Assembly (NCBI GenBank): GCA_949987705.1
Contig: OX465283.1
Coordinates: 4,940,207-5,004,206, forward strand
Direction: 5' to 3'
Origin: Thereva unica
Taxonomy: Eukaryota; Arthropoda; Insecta; Diptera; Therevidae
Length of the DNA stretch: 64,000 nucleotides
In this document: positions 46,035-57,904 of the stretch, one piece after another
Numbering within the stretch: the stretch's first letter is position 1
How the letters are laid out: each line of letters begins with the position of its first letter
Translations under genes and position numbers: made by a program
Notes under the pieces: generated by a model
What the model was told of the DNA's origin: nothing
What the model saw: only the letters and a program-made list of their open reading frames with translations
Database searches by the model: none

Positions 46035-46830
46035 ACTACTTCTTCTTCTTCTTTGATCCGTTAGCTGACGGTCCGAGCGGGAGGTCCCCACATAAGATAC
46101 GCTGCTGTCGGTGCCGAACTCCATTCGAGATTCGTTTCACTTCTTGATGATTTTTGGCGACATCTCGAACCTCTATAACTAATAATCGTTGATTCTTTAA
46201 GTCGCCCACGATATTCTTTACCAAAGTTTGCTTCGGTTCCGATCGCTGAATTTCGTTTCCATATGACTTGAGCGAGGCGAATGTTGCTGTTGCCAGGCTG
46301 TGGACGTCGCTGAAGATGCCACTTTCTTTTCTTCAACCAATGATCCCAAATTTGGTCAGGACGATATTCGCTGCTTCCGCATCTGTGTCGGCGAAGACGG
46401 CGTTATCGTCGATGAACATCAGTCAGTTACGAAGTTGTTGTCGTCGTATTGAGATCTCCGACGTCCATCGAATGCTTAACCCATAATCGCGTCGATCACA
46501 ACGTTGAAGAGAAGTGCGAAGCCACGTCTTCTTGTCGGACTCCTGCTTGAATCGGGAATTCCTTGGATAAGTCCCTTTGGATACAAACGCTGCTGGTTGA
46601 GCTATCGTACGACGCTTGGAGAAGTTGGATTGATTTCAATGGCACGTATTCGGTTTCCAAGGCTCTTCACAAGCTGTTTCAAGCGAAGCAACCGAAAGCG
46701 GATTTGAAATCGATGAAAACGACGACAGCTCGTTTGTCGCAACAAATTTTTTCTTCCATTAGCTGACGGAAAACGAATATTTGATCAATGCATCCTCGAT
46801 GTGGTCTAAATCCCGGTTGTTCTTTCCGGC
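46035..46830 (-). mobile_element. LINE family A copy, internally deleted; holds empty site
   Basis: The GAA-rich 3' end lies at 46038 and the shared GACGGTCCGAGCGGGAGGTC block follows. Near 46250 the C-terminal coding part is deleted and the sequence jumps to TTTCCATATGACTTGAGCGAGGCGAATG. From 46260 to 46830 it follows the 4978-5620 copy, including the RT parts (minus strand, in broken frames). The uninterrupted GAGCGAGGCGAATGTTGC at about 46271-46288 is the empty target site for the family B insertion at 2071. Confidence 0.7.
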
Positions 46831-46834
46831 TCCA

Positions 46835-47505
46835 ACAAAATATGACTGCATTCAAAAATTAAGCCAGCTGCGCAGTATCGGCTGCAGGGAATATGCCCAG
46901 TTTGATTTTTTAAAATGATGTGCTGCCAATTCAGCCATTCGACAGTTTTATTTATTGACTTCAACAGAGGGTGTTAAATGAGCTTCGTCGGTCATCAAAA
47001 TGTTGTCCCAAAAATCAGGCGAACATTCTTGCGACGACATATCGCTATTGTAAGCGACACGGCTTGTCGGTTTGCAACAATGTTTGCAATGTTACACTTT
47101 GTATGGGAAGAGATGACGATCTTGCTTCATAGTCCTCCTTAGAGTAGTTCTACTCTTGTTTAACTCCTAACATCGTCGCCGACGCGGTCGAATCGGACTT
47201 TGTGGCGAGTGGCTACAGTTCCGTACTCAAAGACACTCTTCACCAAACTAGGAATTGTGTGGTCTGAAGGTGGCGAATTTCTCCCATATTTTTTATGTTA
47301 AGCACGCACAATTTTCACGATTGAACGATTGTTTTCAATGTAAAGTGCTACAATTTCAACGCGTTCTATCGATGTGTTTTGACTCATAGCGAAAATGGTA
47401 CGGATGAAGTTGCAGAATCGTGTACATTTGTCGAAATCGACTAAAAAATATCAGAGTTATTCAAAGTTGAAATACCGAAGGTCTAGTTGGCGCATCCTGT
47501 ACAAT
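46835..47505 (-). pseudogene. Tc1/mariner-like (Tc3-type) element and transposase remnant
   Basis: On the minus strand the element end GTACAGGATGCGCCAACTAG (47505) leads to a transposase start at about 47390: MSQNTSIERVEIVALYIENN, RSIVKIVRA, stop, HKKYGRNSPPSDHTIPSLVK and SVFEYGTVATRHK, the DNA-binding half. The core is cut down but FGTTF...TKLI and NILMTDEAHLTPSVEVNK (46965-47020) show the catalytic (T)DEAH motif. Several frameshifts and stops make it dead. It belongs to the same general family as 640-1443. Confidence 0.75.
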
Positions 47506-49478
47506 TTAATAAAAATCCAATTTTGTCGCCTTTAGTCTAGAAATAGTGTGAGCGTACCGTGCTCGTTTCGACTATCCCGTGGGAGATGTGCTGGCTTAGA
47601 GAGGATAGTCGAGTAGATTTGCCGAAGGAGCTGGAGTTTGACTGGATACAATTTGTGATGCGACAAAGAAAAGCTAGGAGAATGGTGGCAGAGTCCGGAG
47701 CAATTGCAGGAGATCCTGGCCAGAATTCAAAATAAAATCCTTTGGAGGCCAACTGTTTCCGCCCTATTTCCCTTCAGTAATAATTCTGTAACATTTGTGG
47801 AAGTTATGAACGCACATCAATGAATATGCCACAATCTGCATACAATGCCAATAAAACCACTCGTTTTTTCTCAAAACAATTAAAAATTACGAAATTTAAC
47901 CGCGGTTTTTTATTATTACTAAATGAAGTTCGCCTTGCGTTTATTGCACCGTTCTCGTAAACAATTTGTTGACCTTTACAGCAGCAATTATGGCCGAAAA
48001 CAGAAACTCGTAAACTGCCCAGAAATCACCGCCGCCATAATTCCAACGAGATTCCGATAAACGTCGGTTCGGGCAGAAACGCTCTTTTCCATAAGTAATT
48101 ACCGTCGACGTCCAATTTTCTCGGCATATTAAAAAAATATAAGGAAAACGGAAATATGAAGAAAAGCGCGCAAAATGCCAGGCACGGTAGCGGCTCAAAC
48201 TAAGCACACCGGAAGAGGAATCGCCACTGTGGATTGTGGAATGAGGCTTCACAGTCTTCACGAAAATAACGCGAATCAGCGCCGTCCACTATGGTTCGGC
48301 ACTTGAGCTTGTCCATTCCGCGTTTGCCCAACCCGAAAGGTAATCGAGCGCAATTGGAGCAGCGTTTGAGGAATGAGCCATCCGAATCCGAAGGCGTCGC
48401 TTTAACAAATAAGCAGACTATAAACTATTCGCGCAGGCGCAATTAATTATGCAAAGTTTTTTCCGTCTGTGGGTCTGTGCTACCCCCCTGGCGCGCGTGC
48501 GTTTGTAGCTCGTGTCACAAAGTGGCAATCCAGTTTGAGCCATGGCTGACCATATAAACATATTGGACGTCCATACTGTTGCGGCTGCAGCTACAAATCA
48601 CAGCAACTTGCCACAATCGATATCCATTCTGAAAGAGCAGGTTAAGAGTTTACGCTGAATCAGAATGCGAGAATCTATAATTGCGCCGAGTTGGATAAGA
48701 AGTCGTTGCTTGGGCCTCACTCCGAACGCCGCAGCCTTATCACGAACAACAAAGGTCTAATCGTCGGTTGGCTCTTGGCGAATGGCTGCGCTGCGGTGCA
48801 GTTGCACGGGGCTCTTGGAATCTGTTTCCAATGTGCATTTTTCCATCTTTTCTGGCGTACAACTTGCACCGACGGCACCAAGAATGCGGATGATCAACTC
48901 AGTCCGAGGTTTTTTTTGTTGTGTTCAACCGATGATGGTCAGTAGCTGCGTTTATCGGACTCAACTTGACCACTTCCGATCGATTGAAATTACAATGTAC
49001 GAACTGCAGCCGGGCTAGAGGACTGAGGCATAATTCATCATATTATCGTTGGCCCATTAAACCCCATTACTACACTTTAAAGCTTCGTTCATAGGTTGTG
49101 AGTTAGCGGAGACGTTTGCTAGTTTAGATAGATTTGGTGTCTGATAGTTTAGAAAGTCGAATAGCCTTGTGTGCTCTGGGTAAGTGGTTCAAAACGTTGG
49201 CGCTATTAATTAATTTAATTAAAAATCGGTCGAATTGGGGAACAGTTTCGTCTATGCTTATTGACACTTGTTCAGGGGTGGAAAACTCTCGGTCCGTGAC
49301 ACAAATGTCTTTACCAAGAATAATAAGGAAGAGACAAGTTTGAAGAGGAGGCATGACAATATTGAAAAAACCTAGGGTTAAGAAGCTAGAGAAGAGCGGA
49401 GTAGATCTGCAAGATTGTCGGTCACAGTTCGGCACAGTACAGTCGGCCTCTGGGATGAAAGACGAGTCATGTTTCGTG
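47506..49478. other. Intergenic sequence without supported gene
   Basis: Ordinary mixed sequence. The frames at 47941-48261 (minus) and 48691-48945 have no recognisable features. The piece at 47745-47765 (GGCCAACTGTTTCCGCCCTAT) resembles the family B 3' region at 4905-4925, so a scrap of that LINE may be present. Confidence 0.4.
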
Positions 49479-49628
49479 ACAAGTCGTTTGAGTTGCAAAA
49501 GTGACGTTTCAGTGGAATAACGACTTTCAGCCCAGGGGCCTAGAGTGGAAATGGTAAGTTGAGTTAGGCCACTGCACTCAAAACGGTATTCGACTGAAAC
49601 GTCACTTTCTTCAACTCAAACGGCTTGT
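49479..49628. repeat. 150-bp hairpin element with 42-bp arms
   Basis: The left arm 49479-49520 (CAAGTCGTTTGAGTTG, GTGACGTTTCAGT) is the imperfect reverse complement of the right arm 49587-49628 (ACTGAAACGTCAC, CAACTCAAACGGCTTGT), with a 66-base loop. No coding. It could be a small MITE or a fold-back repeat. Confidence 0.7.
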
Positions 49629-49749
49629 GGTGCCGTGACGTCATTAGTTATAAGCCATTTTTTGAATTACCCCCAAAGGGCCCTAAAGTGCCCTCGGAAA
49701 ATACTAGGCATTTTGGGATGGGATTTAAAATACAGACTCCCTGCTACAG

Positions 49750-49990
49750 TACATTGCCAGAAGTGTTTAAGCGCTAAATAAGTGTTTCGAGAAGATCGCC
49801 CTCAAATATTTTTTTCGATACACAATTTCGCCGCAGAGTTCCCGGTCGTCCTAAACCAACTGGGCAAACACTGCGGCCTGTGGTCGCTCGTCTAGAAGAG
49901 TACGGGATAACACGAGATGTTGCCAGGTCTTGTCGGCCCATACTCCTACAGTCCTACAGCCTTCGTAATAGACCCTCGAAAACGAGCCGA
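49750..49990 (+). pseudogene. Tc1/mariner-like transposase fragment
   Basis: The + strand at about 49835-49930 reads RVPGRPKPTGQTLRPVVARL followed by EEYGITRDVARSCRP, nearly the same as the 688-780 segment (GRPKSTGQTLRRLVARLEEYG). Only the DNA-binding part survives. Confidence 0.6.
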
Positions 49991-50099
49991 AGCACCTAAA
50001 ATAACCTTAAAAGTCCAGGCCATGCTGACAGTTTTCTGTCATTGACGTATTGTATGATAGACTAGAGCTCAAACGCATGACTCTTTTGTACTGTCCACG

Positions 50100-50450
50100 G
50101 TTCTATTTCAGTAGTACTCTGGCCTCTAGAGCATTTCTTCAAGATTGAGGGTCCCTTGTAGTATGTCTCCAGTTCCGCATGTTGAGCATTGCCTCTGCGT
50201 CAGCCACCACGAGTCTATTCCGTTGCCTGGGCCGTTGTCGTTGAGTTCGTCCTGTTCGAAGCATAGATAAGGATCGATTCGAGACAAGGGTTTTTAATTA
50301 TGCGGCCTAGGAATGACCCTTTGTACCACTAGTCCATCATGTCGTTCGAGTTGTAGGTTGCCAGCCTGCCGACCACCCCGAAACCGGAGGACCAGTCCGC
50401 AGTTTGCTTCGTTTTGGAGCCCGAAACACACTCTCTCGTCGCCCATATGG
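50100..50450 (-). mobile_element. LINE 3' fragment related to 9420-9725
   Basis: GGCCTCTAGAGCATTTCTTCAAG, CCGTTGCCTGGGCCGTTGTCG and CCGGAGGACCAGTCCG(C)A match the block at 9465-9670 with moderate identity. The ORF is fully decayed here. It also carries the CCTTTGTACCACTAGTCCAT motif found at 6808. Confidence 0.55.
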
Positions 50451-51089
50451 TGTCAAAATCTTTGGAATTACGCTTAAGGTCATGCATTAACTTTATACGA
50501 TCGTAGTTAGGTCCGTAATCACCGACGCTCTTCTAGTGTAGTGGCCTAGAACAAACCTAAAAGCGCCAGAGACAATCGTCATGAACTTCAACGTGGTGCC
50601 TACTTAAGTATTTCAGGTGTAATAAATACCTGCCTTACTACAGCCTAGCGACTATGCTAGGTTTCCAGTAGTATAGCGACAGCGCTTCTAGCGCAATGAT
50701 GTCATCGGTTGTGGGCTTGGGTGTAAGCTTTATTTGGGACAGGAACCTGTGTGGTGAGCTTTTTGTGGTAAGCTTCGGGTTTTTTGTGGAATGTGGTGGG
50801 GGCTTTGAGGTCATCGTGTCTTGGGCGTATCTGGTATATCTGGTCTGTTTGGGGGCTAGGCGGTCTGATCTGGTCTAACTCATCTGTATATTCTAAGAGA
50901 TCCTAACTTTTTGTCAATGATCCTATACTCTAACATATTAAAAGTCAAGTTAGCCAAACCAACGTCCAAATTTTTCATATACCCACCTTTTCGATGTACG
51001 CTCTAGAGTGCCAACTGCTCAAACCCCGATTTGGGGATTGGAGTACATGTCTACTACGCTCAATACGAGGACCTAGACCTAGAGGGACT
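50451..51089. other. Intergenic sequence, no gene
   Basis: A T/G-rich stretch at 50690-50880 makes a 60-codon open frame that looks like composition, not a gene. Confidence 0.4.
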
Positions 51090-51450
51090 TTCAAAGACGA
51101 AAAGATTGTTGGGGCCATTGCAGAGATCAGCGCTCGAAATCATTTAGAGGCTCTTCTGTGGCCATTGCCATTATGTATCATCTTAACAAGTTAGGATTGA
51201 TGAATGACTCAAGCTGTGACGTTTGTCTATCAACTCCTATACTAAAGAAAGACCTACTGTGCAGTTACAGTTGCGAGCGCTATGCGCAGAAGTAAACATC
51301 GCAATCATCTCTTCCTAACAAAGAAACGGATATGGAATCTTGGTCCCAAGTTCAAAATTACTAAAGATGGTCCAAATCCCTAAACTACAGATATATAAGA
51401 ACTCTAAAATAGGGGGCCAAAGATATTTCCAAAATGGTTTTGTTTCTCGC
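51090..51450 (+). pseudogene. Possible R1-like LINE RNase H tail fragment
   Basis: The + strand gives AIAIMYHLNKLGLMNDSSCD, VCLSTPILKKDLLCSYSCER, YAQ (51160-51295), resembling the cysteine-bearing tail after RNase H in R1/Jockey-like ORF2 (LxxMGxxxxxxCxxC...ExxxHLLCxCPAL). It is short and stops soon, so this is tentative. Confidence 0.4.
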
Positions 51451-53785
51451 AGCACGAATATAGACGAACGAAGTCCTTCCGAATACCGAAAGCTCGCAAT
51501 TCGTCGATCAGGTGGCTAATTGCCAACAAACCGAACTTTTGAAGATCGGTGATCATTTACCAACGCCGCATTCTTTACGCCGTGGGTTTTTGGAAACGAC
51601 CTCCGATATAATGAGATAGTTACGCTTGTCACTTTTACCATCCCAAAAATCCGACAGAACGACACAAAATGCAAAACCTTCTTAAGAAATGCAGCGAAGA
51701 ATGAATCACACAATGTCATCATCATCGATCTCGCAATCCCACTCACTTCAAGAACCTTAAGAAACCCCAAAAAATCGCAACAAGAAAAAAAGAAAGCTTC
51801 TACCTCATTAAAAGCAGCAAAACAAAAGAAATCCTGTCCAAATGTAACAATCATAAACATCACAACAAAGAAGAATCTTCAACAATCTTTCGCCCTAAAT
51901 GAAGGTTGACGTACCACATTCTCGCCGCAGCGCACTTCTTCTCCTCCTCACTAGTGTTTTGTTTTTTGCAGATTTTGTGGCAAAACTCCGTTCCATTTCG
52001 CTAAATTTTTACTATTTCCAATGCAGCAATGTCAATGAAGCATATCGCAGCGGTTTCATCCATTGCTCCTTGCGCGGCGGAGCCCCCATTGCCAAAATCC
52101 ACACCCACACGCCCTACTCTCGGCTTGCAGTACAAGAGTCAGAGGCTAGTTACTTGCTGCAAGAAAAGTGTATGTGGCCGCGCCGCATCAATAAAAATTG
52201 AGAAGTCTTCGGCAAACAAGCGAGCGGACACACAGCGGACGTGTTTTGCAAGCACAGCAGAAGAAAAATGCGGCTCAGGTATGCAAATTGACGTTGAAGA
52301 ATTTTTAGGACAGTGGGGTAACCACACAACCCGGCCAGGCACTTGTGCCTGAGCCTATGGTGACTATTCAGTCATAATAGCCGCCGTCAATCTGCACTCT
52401 CCCAAGGTGGGTATCAGGTATGTCTTAACCTTTTATGAATTGCGGTGCAAGATGCGATGCCCAGATAGATGATGAAGAGGTGATGGTGAAAATGTTCGCG
52501 ATTGCAGGAGAGCTTTTCACCGGGGTTTAATACCAAAATCCAAAGTTTAGCCAGTTGTGGTTTGAGGAGGCACTTTTATAGGAAGTCAAAAGCTTTTTGC
52601 TGAAAAGTTTTCCATTAGTTGACGAAAAAGGTTCGGGATTTCGCTTAAACTTTTATGGCATAAAAATTGATCGTAATAGCAGAGATTTGAACCTTTCCTT
52701 TAACAGTGTGCTCTTTAAAAAATTCCTCCTGGAGTAATGATTGAAGAAAAAAGAAATTGAAATATGAAAAATTTGCTTTGAAATGATTTAGTATCATTTA
52801 AGAAATGATTCCACGCAGCTTACTAATGTAGGAAGGTGAGTAAAGGCGGCAGCCCCGTTCAAGGAACCGAGGACGGGAACACAGTTGGCGCTGAAAGGGC
52901 ACCGTTTTGTACCAGCATTCGTATTACCTATGAAACAGCATTACCTTGGCTCCCAGTTTTAGATTTGTCATAGATTTGTCTGTGTTGCTAGCCATGCTTG
53001 GAATATTGCCAGCACTTCCGACTGAAAGATTCAGGAAAAAGTACCCAGGTGGTAGTATTGTTGGAGTTTTAACGAGGGGGTATAGAACAACGTGGTAGCT
53101 TTTGCTATGCTGGAGTTTTTACCATACCACTCTATTGGCAATCTGGAGATCAAAATCTGGGTTGAAGTTAAGTTTCGATATCATGCAGTCAAATGACCCC
53201 ATCTACCATCGCTGATCCAACCAATACTGTGTAGAGCTGGCACACCACCTGTGGCTTCAAGCGTGACCTCTTGCCGAAGCTCTAGAATTTGCAGTCTCTT
53301 CGATGTTGAGCCTTCAATTCAGCTTTGGGACTAGAAAAAGTCCCAAGAACTTAGGTCGAAATAAAATCGGATACTAGGATCACTATCTTTTTTTAGTTAA
53401 ATATTGCATCCAAAAATATCGCGTCCTCTCGTTTCATCTATGGTACTCGTATAACTCATATTTGGAAGCCAGACTGCTTGAACAGATTCCTGAGGAACGG
53501 CGCATGTAAACCCGAACACCTTTTGGGCCATCGGCCATCTTCCGAATCACAATGAAGTGACCTACCCAGAAAAAAGGCGACTACTACTCGCTCTAGGTAC
53601 TTTGATGGTCAACGCCTCAGCTATTTTGTTCCATCTTGCCGAGTTGAAAGCCTGGTTCCACACGAGCGTACTCACGACACGACAAGCGTCGGCTGCAAAG
53701 CTGTTTTATGAAGAAGACACAATTTCCATCGTCCTTTCTCCATAAACAACTTTTGTAGCCGACTCTTGTCGTGTCGTATGTATGC
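51451..53785. other. Intergenic sequence without supported gene
   Basis: The frame at 51516-51863 (minus, Phe/Ser-rich) reflects A-rich composition on the + strand. The part at 51899-52352 has overlapping short frames. No RNA or repeat end seen. Confidence 0.4.
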
Positions 53786-54960
53786 TCGTATGGAATCATC
53801 CAAACCATTTTTTACGTCAACGTGATCTTGCCTTTTGAAGCCGAATTGCTTTTCCGACAGGCCTTCTTCCTTTCAGTAGTCTGTTACAAAGCACCTGCTC
53901 GAAAAGTGTGCCTGTGCAAATTATATATCGGTCTATATGACGATGGGTCCCTTAAAAGCTTGTTCGGCTTAGGGAGGAGCAAGAGTTTCATAGCGGACCA
54001 TTTTTATAGACTTTTGAAATGCTTGGAGCTACATCTTGTAATGGCCTCGTTCAGCCTTTTTCTCGCTTCCTTATATCAACTTGACTACTCCAATTTCTTT
54101 GACTTTTCCTTCTCGCTTTCAGGCAGGCTCTTCGGCATTTGTCGATCTCTGAGTTGCACCAGAAGTTTGATGAGCGTCAACGTGGAGGCGTCGCATGCCT
54201 GTATGTTCAATAAAGCAGTAATCTTCTCCGCTCCATCCCTGGCATCTTCTGTCGACCTCGAATCAGACTTCGCCGAACACCTTTGCGTGGAGTTTTTTAA
54301 CAGCTCATTCTCTAGCCGTTTCACACCTAGGTTTTTTCACACCTACACCCTGATCCACCTCGAAAATGATAGCTTGATGGTCGTTGTGCGTGTACACATT
54401 ACTCACCCGCGTATCACGTAAGTCATGTTGATCACAGAGCTTCTCCCATTCCTTTGGAAGGTGTTTACGCCTCCGGTGTTGGCGACTAACACCACGTTGA
54501 GATTACTTCTAGGAGTATGGACCCTCTTGCATTCGTTTGTCAATTGCCCCATTTGAAGGACCGAGCATTGAAATCGCCCGCTTTTGTTTTTGGGCAATGG
54601 CGGGTTTATGCTCTCGACGTATACGGATATTCCTTTACCGACGGCTAATGTAAGAAGTAAGGAGAAGCATTTGTGTAAGCACTCCAGAAATTTTTGAGTA
54701 AAAGGCCCTAACTCATTAGGTTTCTATACTGCTCACAGACGATTATGACGTCGATTTTCTTCTCAGCAGTCTGTCCAGTGGGTTGCCGCTTAGACCTGAC
54801 TGTTCGAGCTTTTCGGGATACTGACTTCAGTCCTCGAAAGGAGTTGACGAAATCGGGGCTCGGGTGTGCTCTGCGGGCTGCTAATTTTTTGGTGTGTCTC
54901 TCTGGATTTCTCTTCGTAGGCAATTGGCTCCTCTCCCCTCTTTTGACTGCAATGCTTGGT
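53786..54960 (-). pseudogene. R1-like LINE endonuclease to RT start, decayed
   Basis: Minus strand, from high to low: KKIDVIIVCEQYRNL at about 54770-54725 (the endonuclease VxVCEQYR motif with catalytic Glu), AGDFNARSFKWGN and QTNARG (54580-54530, the GDFNAR metal site), LGVKRLENELLKNS (54335), and KPNKLLRDPSSYRPI (53980-53930), the first RT motif SYRPIxL. Several stops and frame changes separate these. The + strand 216-codon frame at 53771-54421 is its shadow. Confidence 0.65.
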
Positions 54961-57389
54961 GCTAAAGTGTAGCCGGACTTACACGAGGTAGTACATTCAT
55001 CTTACACAATGGCAAATTGTATTGACGCCTCAAGTTTTTGAAAGGTCCCCGGTTCAAAATAAGGTACCTTACTACTATTTGTACGAGCGCGAGGTGAACT
55101 GTAAATACGTAGTGGTGGGTCCCTTCTTTCTTTTCTTTTTTTGTGGCAATAAAATTCCCACCCAGCAGGGAATCATCACCTCCTCACCTCCCATCTTCTC
55201 TTCTATACCAAAAGCCAGCGTCCTATACGACGGGACCCAGTCGAAAAAAACGCCTTTTGGCATTATTAGTTTTTTCAACATCTTTCTGATTAGAGTTTTG
55301 CTACGGACATTATGCCTACACATGTGAGATGACTAGCGAATGGATTTAGTAATCGTATTAACGACACCTTAGTAACGAAGATCACTTTAGAAAATATTTT
55401 GACACTCAAGTCTCCACTCGGCCTCTTTTCTGTTAAGGCAGTCGCCAAAGGACAGCATAGATCCAAAATGACTTTTCAAGTGATCTCTTTGAAATCAACC
55501 GGCAAAAATCCTACAATTCATGAAAGAAAGTCAAATACCCACCGGCCATCGATCACCTTGAGCTCGTTCGAGCCTCGATAATTGACAATTACTTAAGCCT
55601 TAATTGATAATTATTGTTGAACTGTCTTTGAAAGACCGCTTGTACCTTTGACTAAAGTGATTAAGTAGAAAAGAGATTTGATGTTAATTGAATTCAATGT
55701 TATTGTTTAGAGTTGACCAACCCCCATAAAAGGTGACCGTTTTCATACTGTTTTACGTAAGCACACACGCCTACCTACCCATATGGTTATGGAACTTCCT
55801 TCTTTGTCGTACCTCTGGATGAGCGCAGGTAGTAATAAAACCGTTTTATGTCTTCATTATCTAACGACCAACATTTGCAGAAGACCCTTCAAAAAGCACA
55901 CGATGTCAAGAGTGTGTTGCTCAACGCTTTTCAAAAATCGCACTGAAATCGCGGAAAGATGAATGAACGTCAACATGACTTTGACATTTATATGACGTGC
56001 AGCGTCACTCTATAGATTCGCGATCAATTACAATAAACTCATAAACGTCCGAAAGCCAGGATTCCCCGTTAATAATTGAAAGCTACTGAAGCTCAAAACG
56101 GCGGCGCGGAGCGATAAGAGAAATAAAGAAACGATCAGCTGTCGGCAGCGCGCATAGTACGCTTGCGCAGTGCAGGTCGTCTCCCAGCATGCGCAATTAA
56201 CTTCAGGCCTGACTTTCTTAGATGGATGTTGGCTGTATTTTTGTGAAAGAAGATTTGTGCGGCCAGCTAGAGGAACTGAACTGGCTTCGACTGCGCTCCA
56301 ACCTGGCGCAATTGACTGATTTCCTCCTGAGCTCTTACCTGAGTTCGCATTTCTGTTTCTGCCGGTGAAGCGTGCGCCCGTGCGGTTAGGATTTCTTGTG
56401 CGGAAAAGATCCATTGACTCTTCACTTCCAGCAAACTTGCTCAGTGTGTGTGACGGATTTTATTTAATTTTATTTCCATTTTTACAACATCGAGAAAAAT
56501 TTATTGTGTGTTTTTTTCGTAATTATTTTAGTGAAATTGTATTTTTTGATTTAGGAGGAGAAGGTACAAGGATTTTAGTAGAAAATTATTTTTTGTATGG
56601 TGAAATATTTGTTGTGAAGTTTCGGGCAAAATACGTTGGGGTTTGTGAAATATTGTAGAGAGAACTTATCAGTGGATTATCAGATACAAAAATTTCTTCC
56701 TTTTGGTAAGTTGCTAAGTATATTTTAAAAATAATTTAATCCAATCTTATTTGCCAATAAAAACCAGAAATCACAAAAAACCAAAACCAAGACCAACTGT
56801 CAAATTATCAGTGACAATCGTTGTGACTTTTTCGTCAATAGGCCTCAAACTATGACAATAGGCCTAACTACAATGGTCTTAAGACGACTTGATACATCGT
56901 TGTCAAATACGCTTAAAACGGGCTAATTTTCTGTCAAAACTTAATGAGTCTAAAGCTTTATAGCTGAGTTTAAGATTCATTAAGTTTTGACGGAAAATTA
57001 GTCAGTCTTCAGAGACCCTTCCTCAATTTTGCTTTCTAGCTCTCGAACGAACTTGTACTTTCCAATGATTAAAAATTCTGTAAATATTGTTTCAATTAAT
57101 ACTTCCCAAATAAAAATACTCCTTTCCATTTCGTTGCAGTTCGGATTGACCCTTTAAGGGCATTTAAGTTTCCCCAGCCAAATCACCCCAAAGATTTGGT
57201 ATGCGCTTCGGGTTGGTGGGGTCCGTTTTATTTTGTCTAATTTTTGGATGATTCCGGAAAAATTTGAGGAGATACTCAATCTGCTATGAAGAGGTTCTTT
57301 GGTATGACTTTTTCTTTCTGTAAAAATTTAAAAATAATATAAACATTCAAATTTATTACTATTTACAGAAAAATTTGACTGTTTCCATT
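54961..57389. other. Intergenic sequence without supported gene
   Basis: Mixed to AT-rich DNA. The only structure noticed is the hairpin at 56922-57003. Frames at 55022-55327, 56028-56414 and 56365-56658 have no recognisable domain. Confidence 0.4.
56922..57003. repeat. 82-bp hairpin
   Basis: GCTAATTTTCTGTCAAAACTT... at 56922-56954 is the near-perfect reverse complement of TTTAAGATTCATTAAGTTTT... at 56969-57003, with a 14-base loop. It may be a fold-back repeat remnant. Confidence 0.65.
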
Positions 57390-57404
57390 TTGGTGCGGGT
57401 TTAA
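57390..57404. repeat. Target-site duplication TTGGTGCGGGTTTAA (left copy)
   Basis: The same 15 bases occur at 63067-63081. They bracket the Jockey-type LINE; after the left copy the element tail starts with ATTCAAATTCAAATTC, which is (GAATTT)n on the element strand. Confidence 0.8.
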
Positions 57405-57865
57405 ATTCAAATTCAAATTCAAAAATTTTATTCATATTAAGTTTACATAACTGGATTAGTCTTTACATATTTCCATAACTAGCTACATGCTTACATCTCA
57501 CTTGACCACAACAGTCTACTGTAGTTCTCTAGTTTCTTTTTAGAATATAAATGGTTTTTTTTTATTTATACCTATTATTTTCTTCACATTTTGGTCACTA
57601 AATTAATAAAATTGTTAACTGAATAACTTTTAACAATTGTTCAATATTTAGGTTAAGAGTTTACTAATCGATTGAGGAGATGACGACAACGCGCCCACAC
57701 GAAGCGCACACCGTTCAGTCCACCATCGATAAAAGCCAAGACACACCGATGAACCGTTTCCCACCCCGACCAACTTGTGTGAGTAAGCTGGGTGTGAACC
57801 TATCCACCGGCCGAATTTTGGCTTATCCTAGGAGTTATTTCTATGTACATATAAATGTCTTTTCC

Positions 57866-57867
<2 letters not shown>

Positions 57868-57904
<37 letters not shown>
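57868..57904 (-). repeat. A37 tract (T37 on + strand) inside LINE 3' region
   Basis: Uninterrupted T run on the + strand, so poly(A) in the LINE sense, 463 bases before the bracketed 3' end. It may be an internal A tract or the tail of an earlier element end. Confidence 0.8.

Noticed and set aside
49124..49498. 124-codon minus-strand frame
   Set aside because: Runs into the hairpin arm at 49479 and shows no recognisable motif.
51516..51863. 115-codon minus-strand frame rich in Phe and Ser
   Set aside because: Composition reflects A-rich DNA on the + strand; no domain.
53771..54421. 216-codon open frame on the + strand
   Set aside because: Shadow of a minus-strand R1-like LINE remnant whose endonuclease and RT motifs are recognisable.
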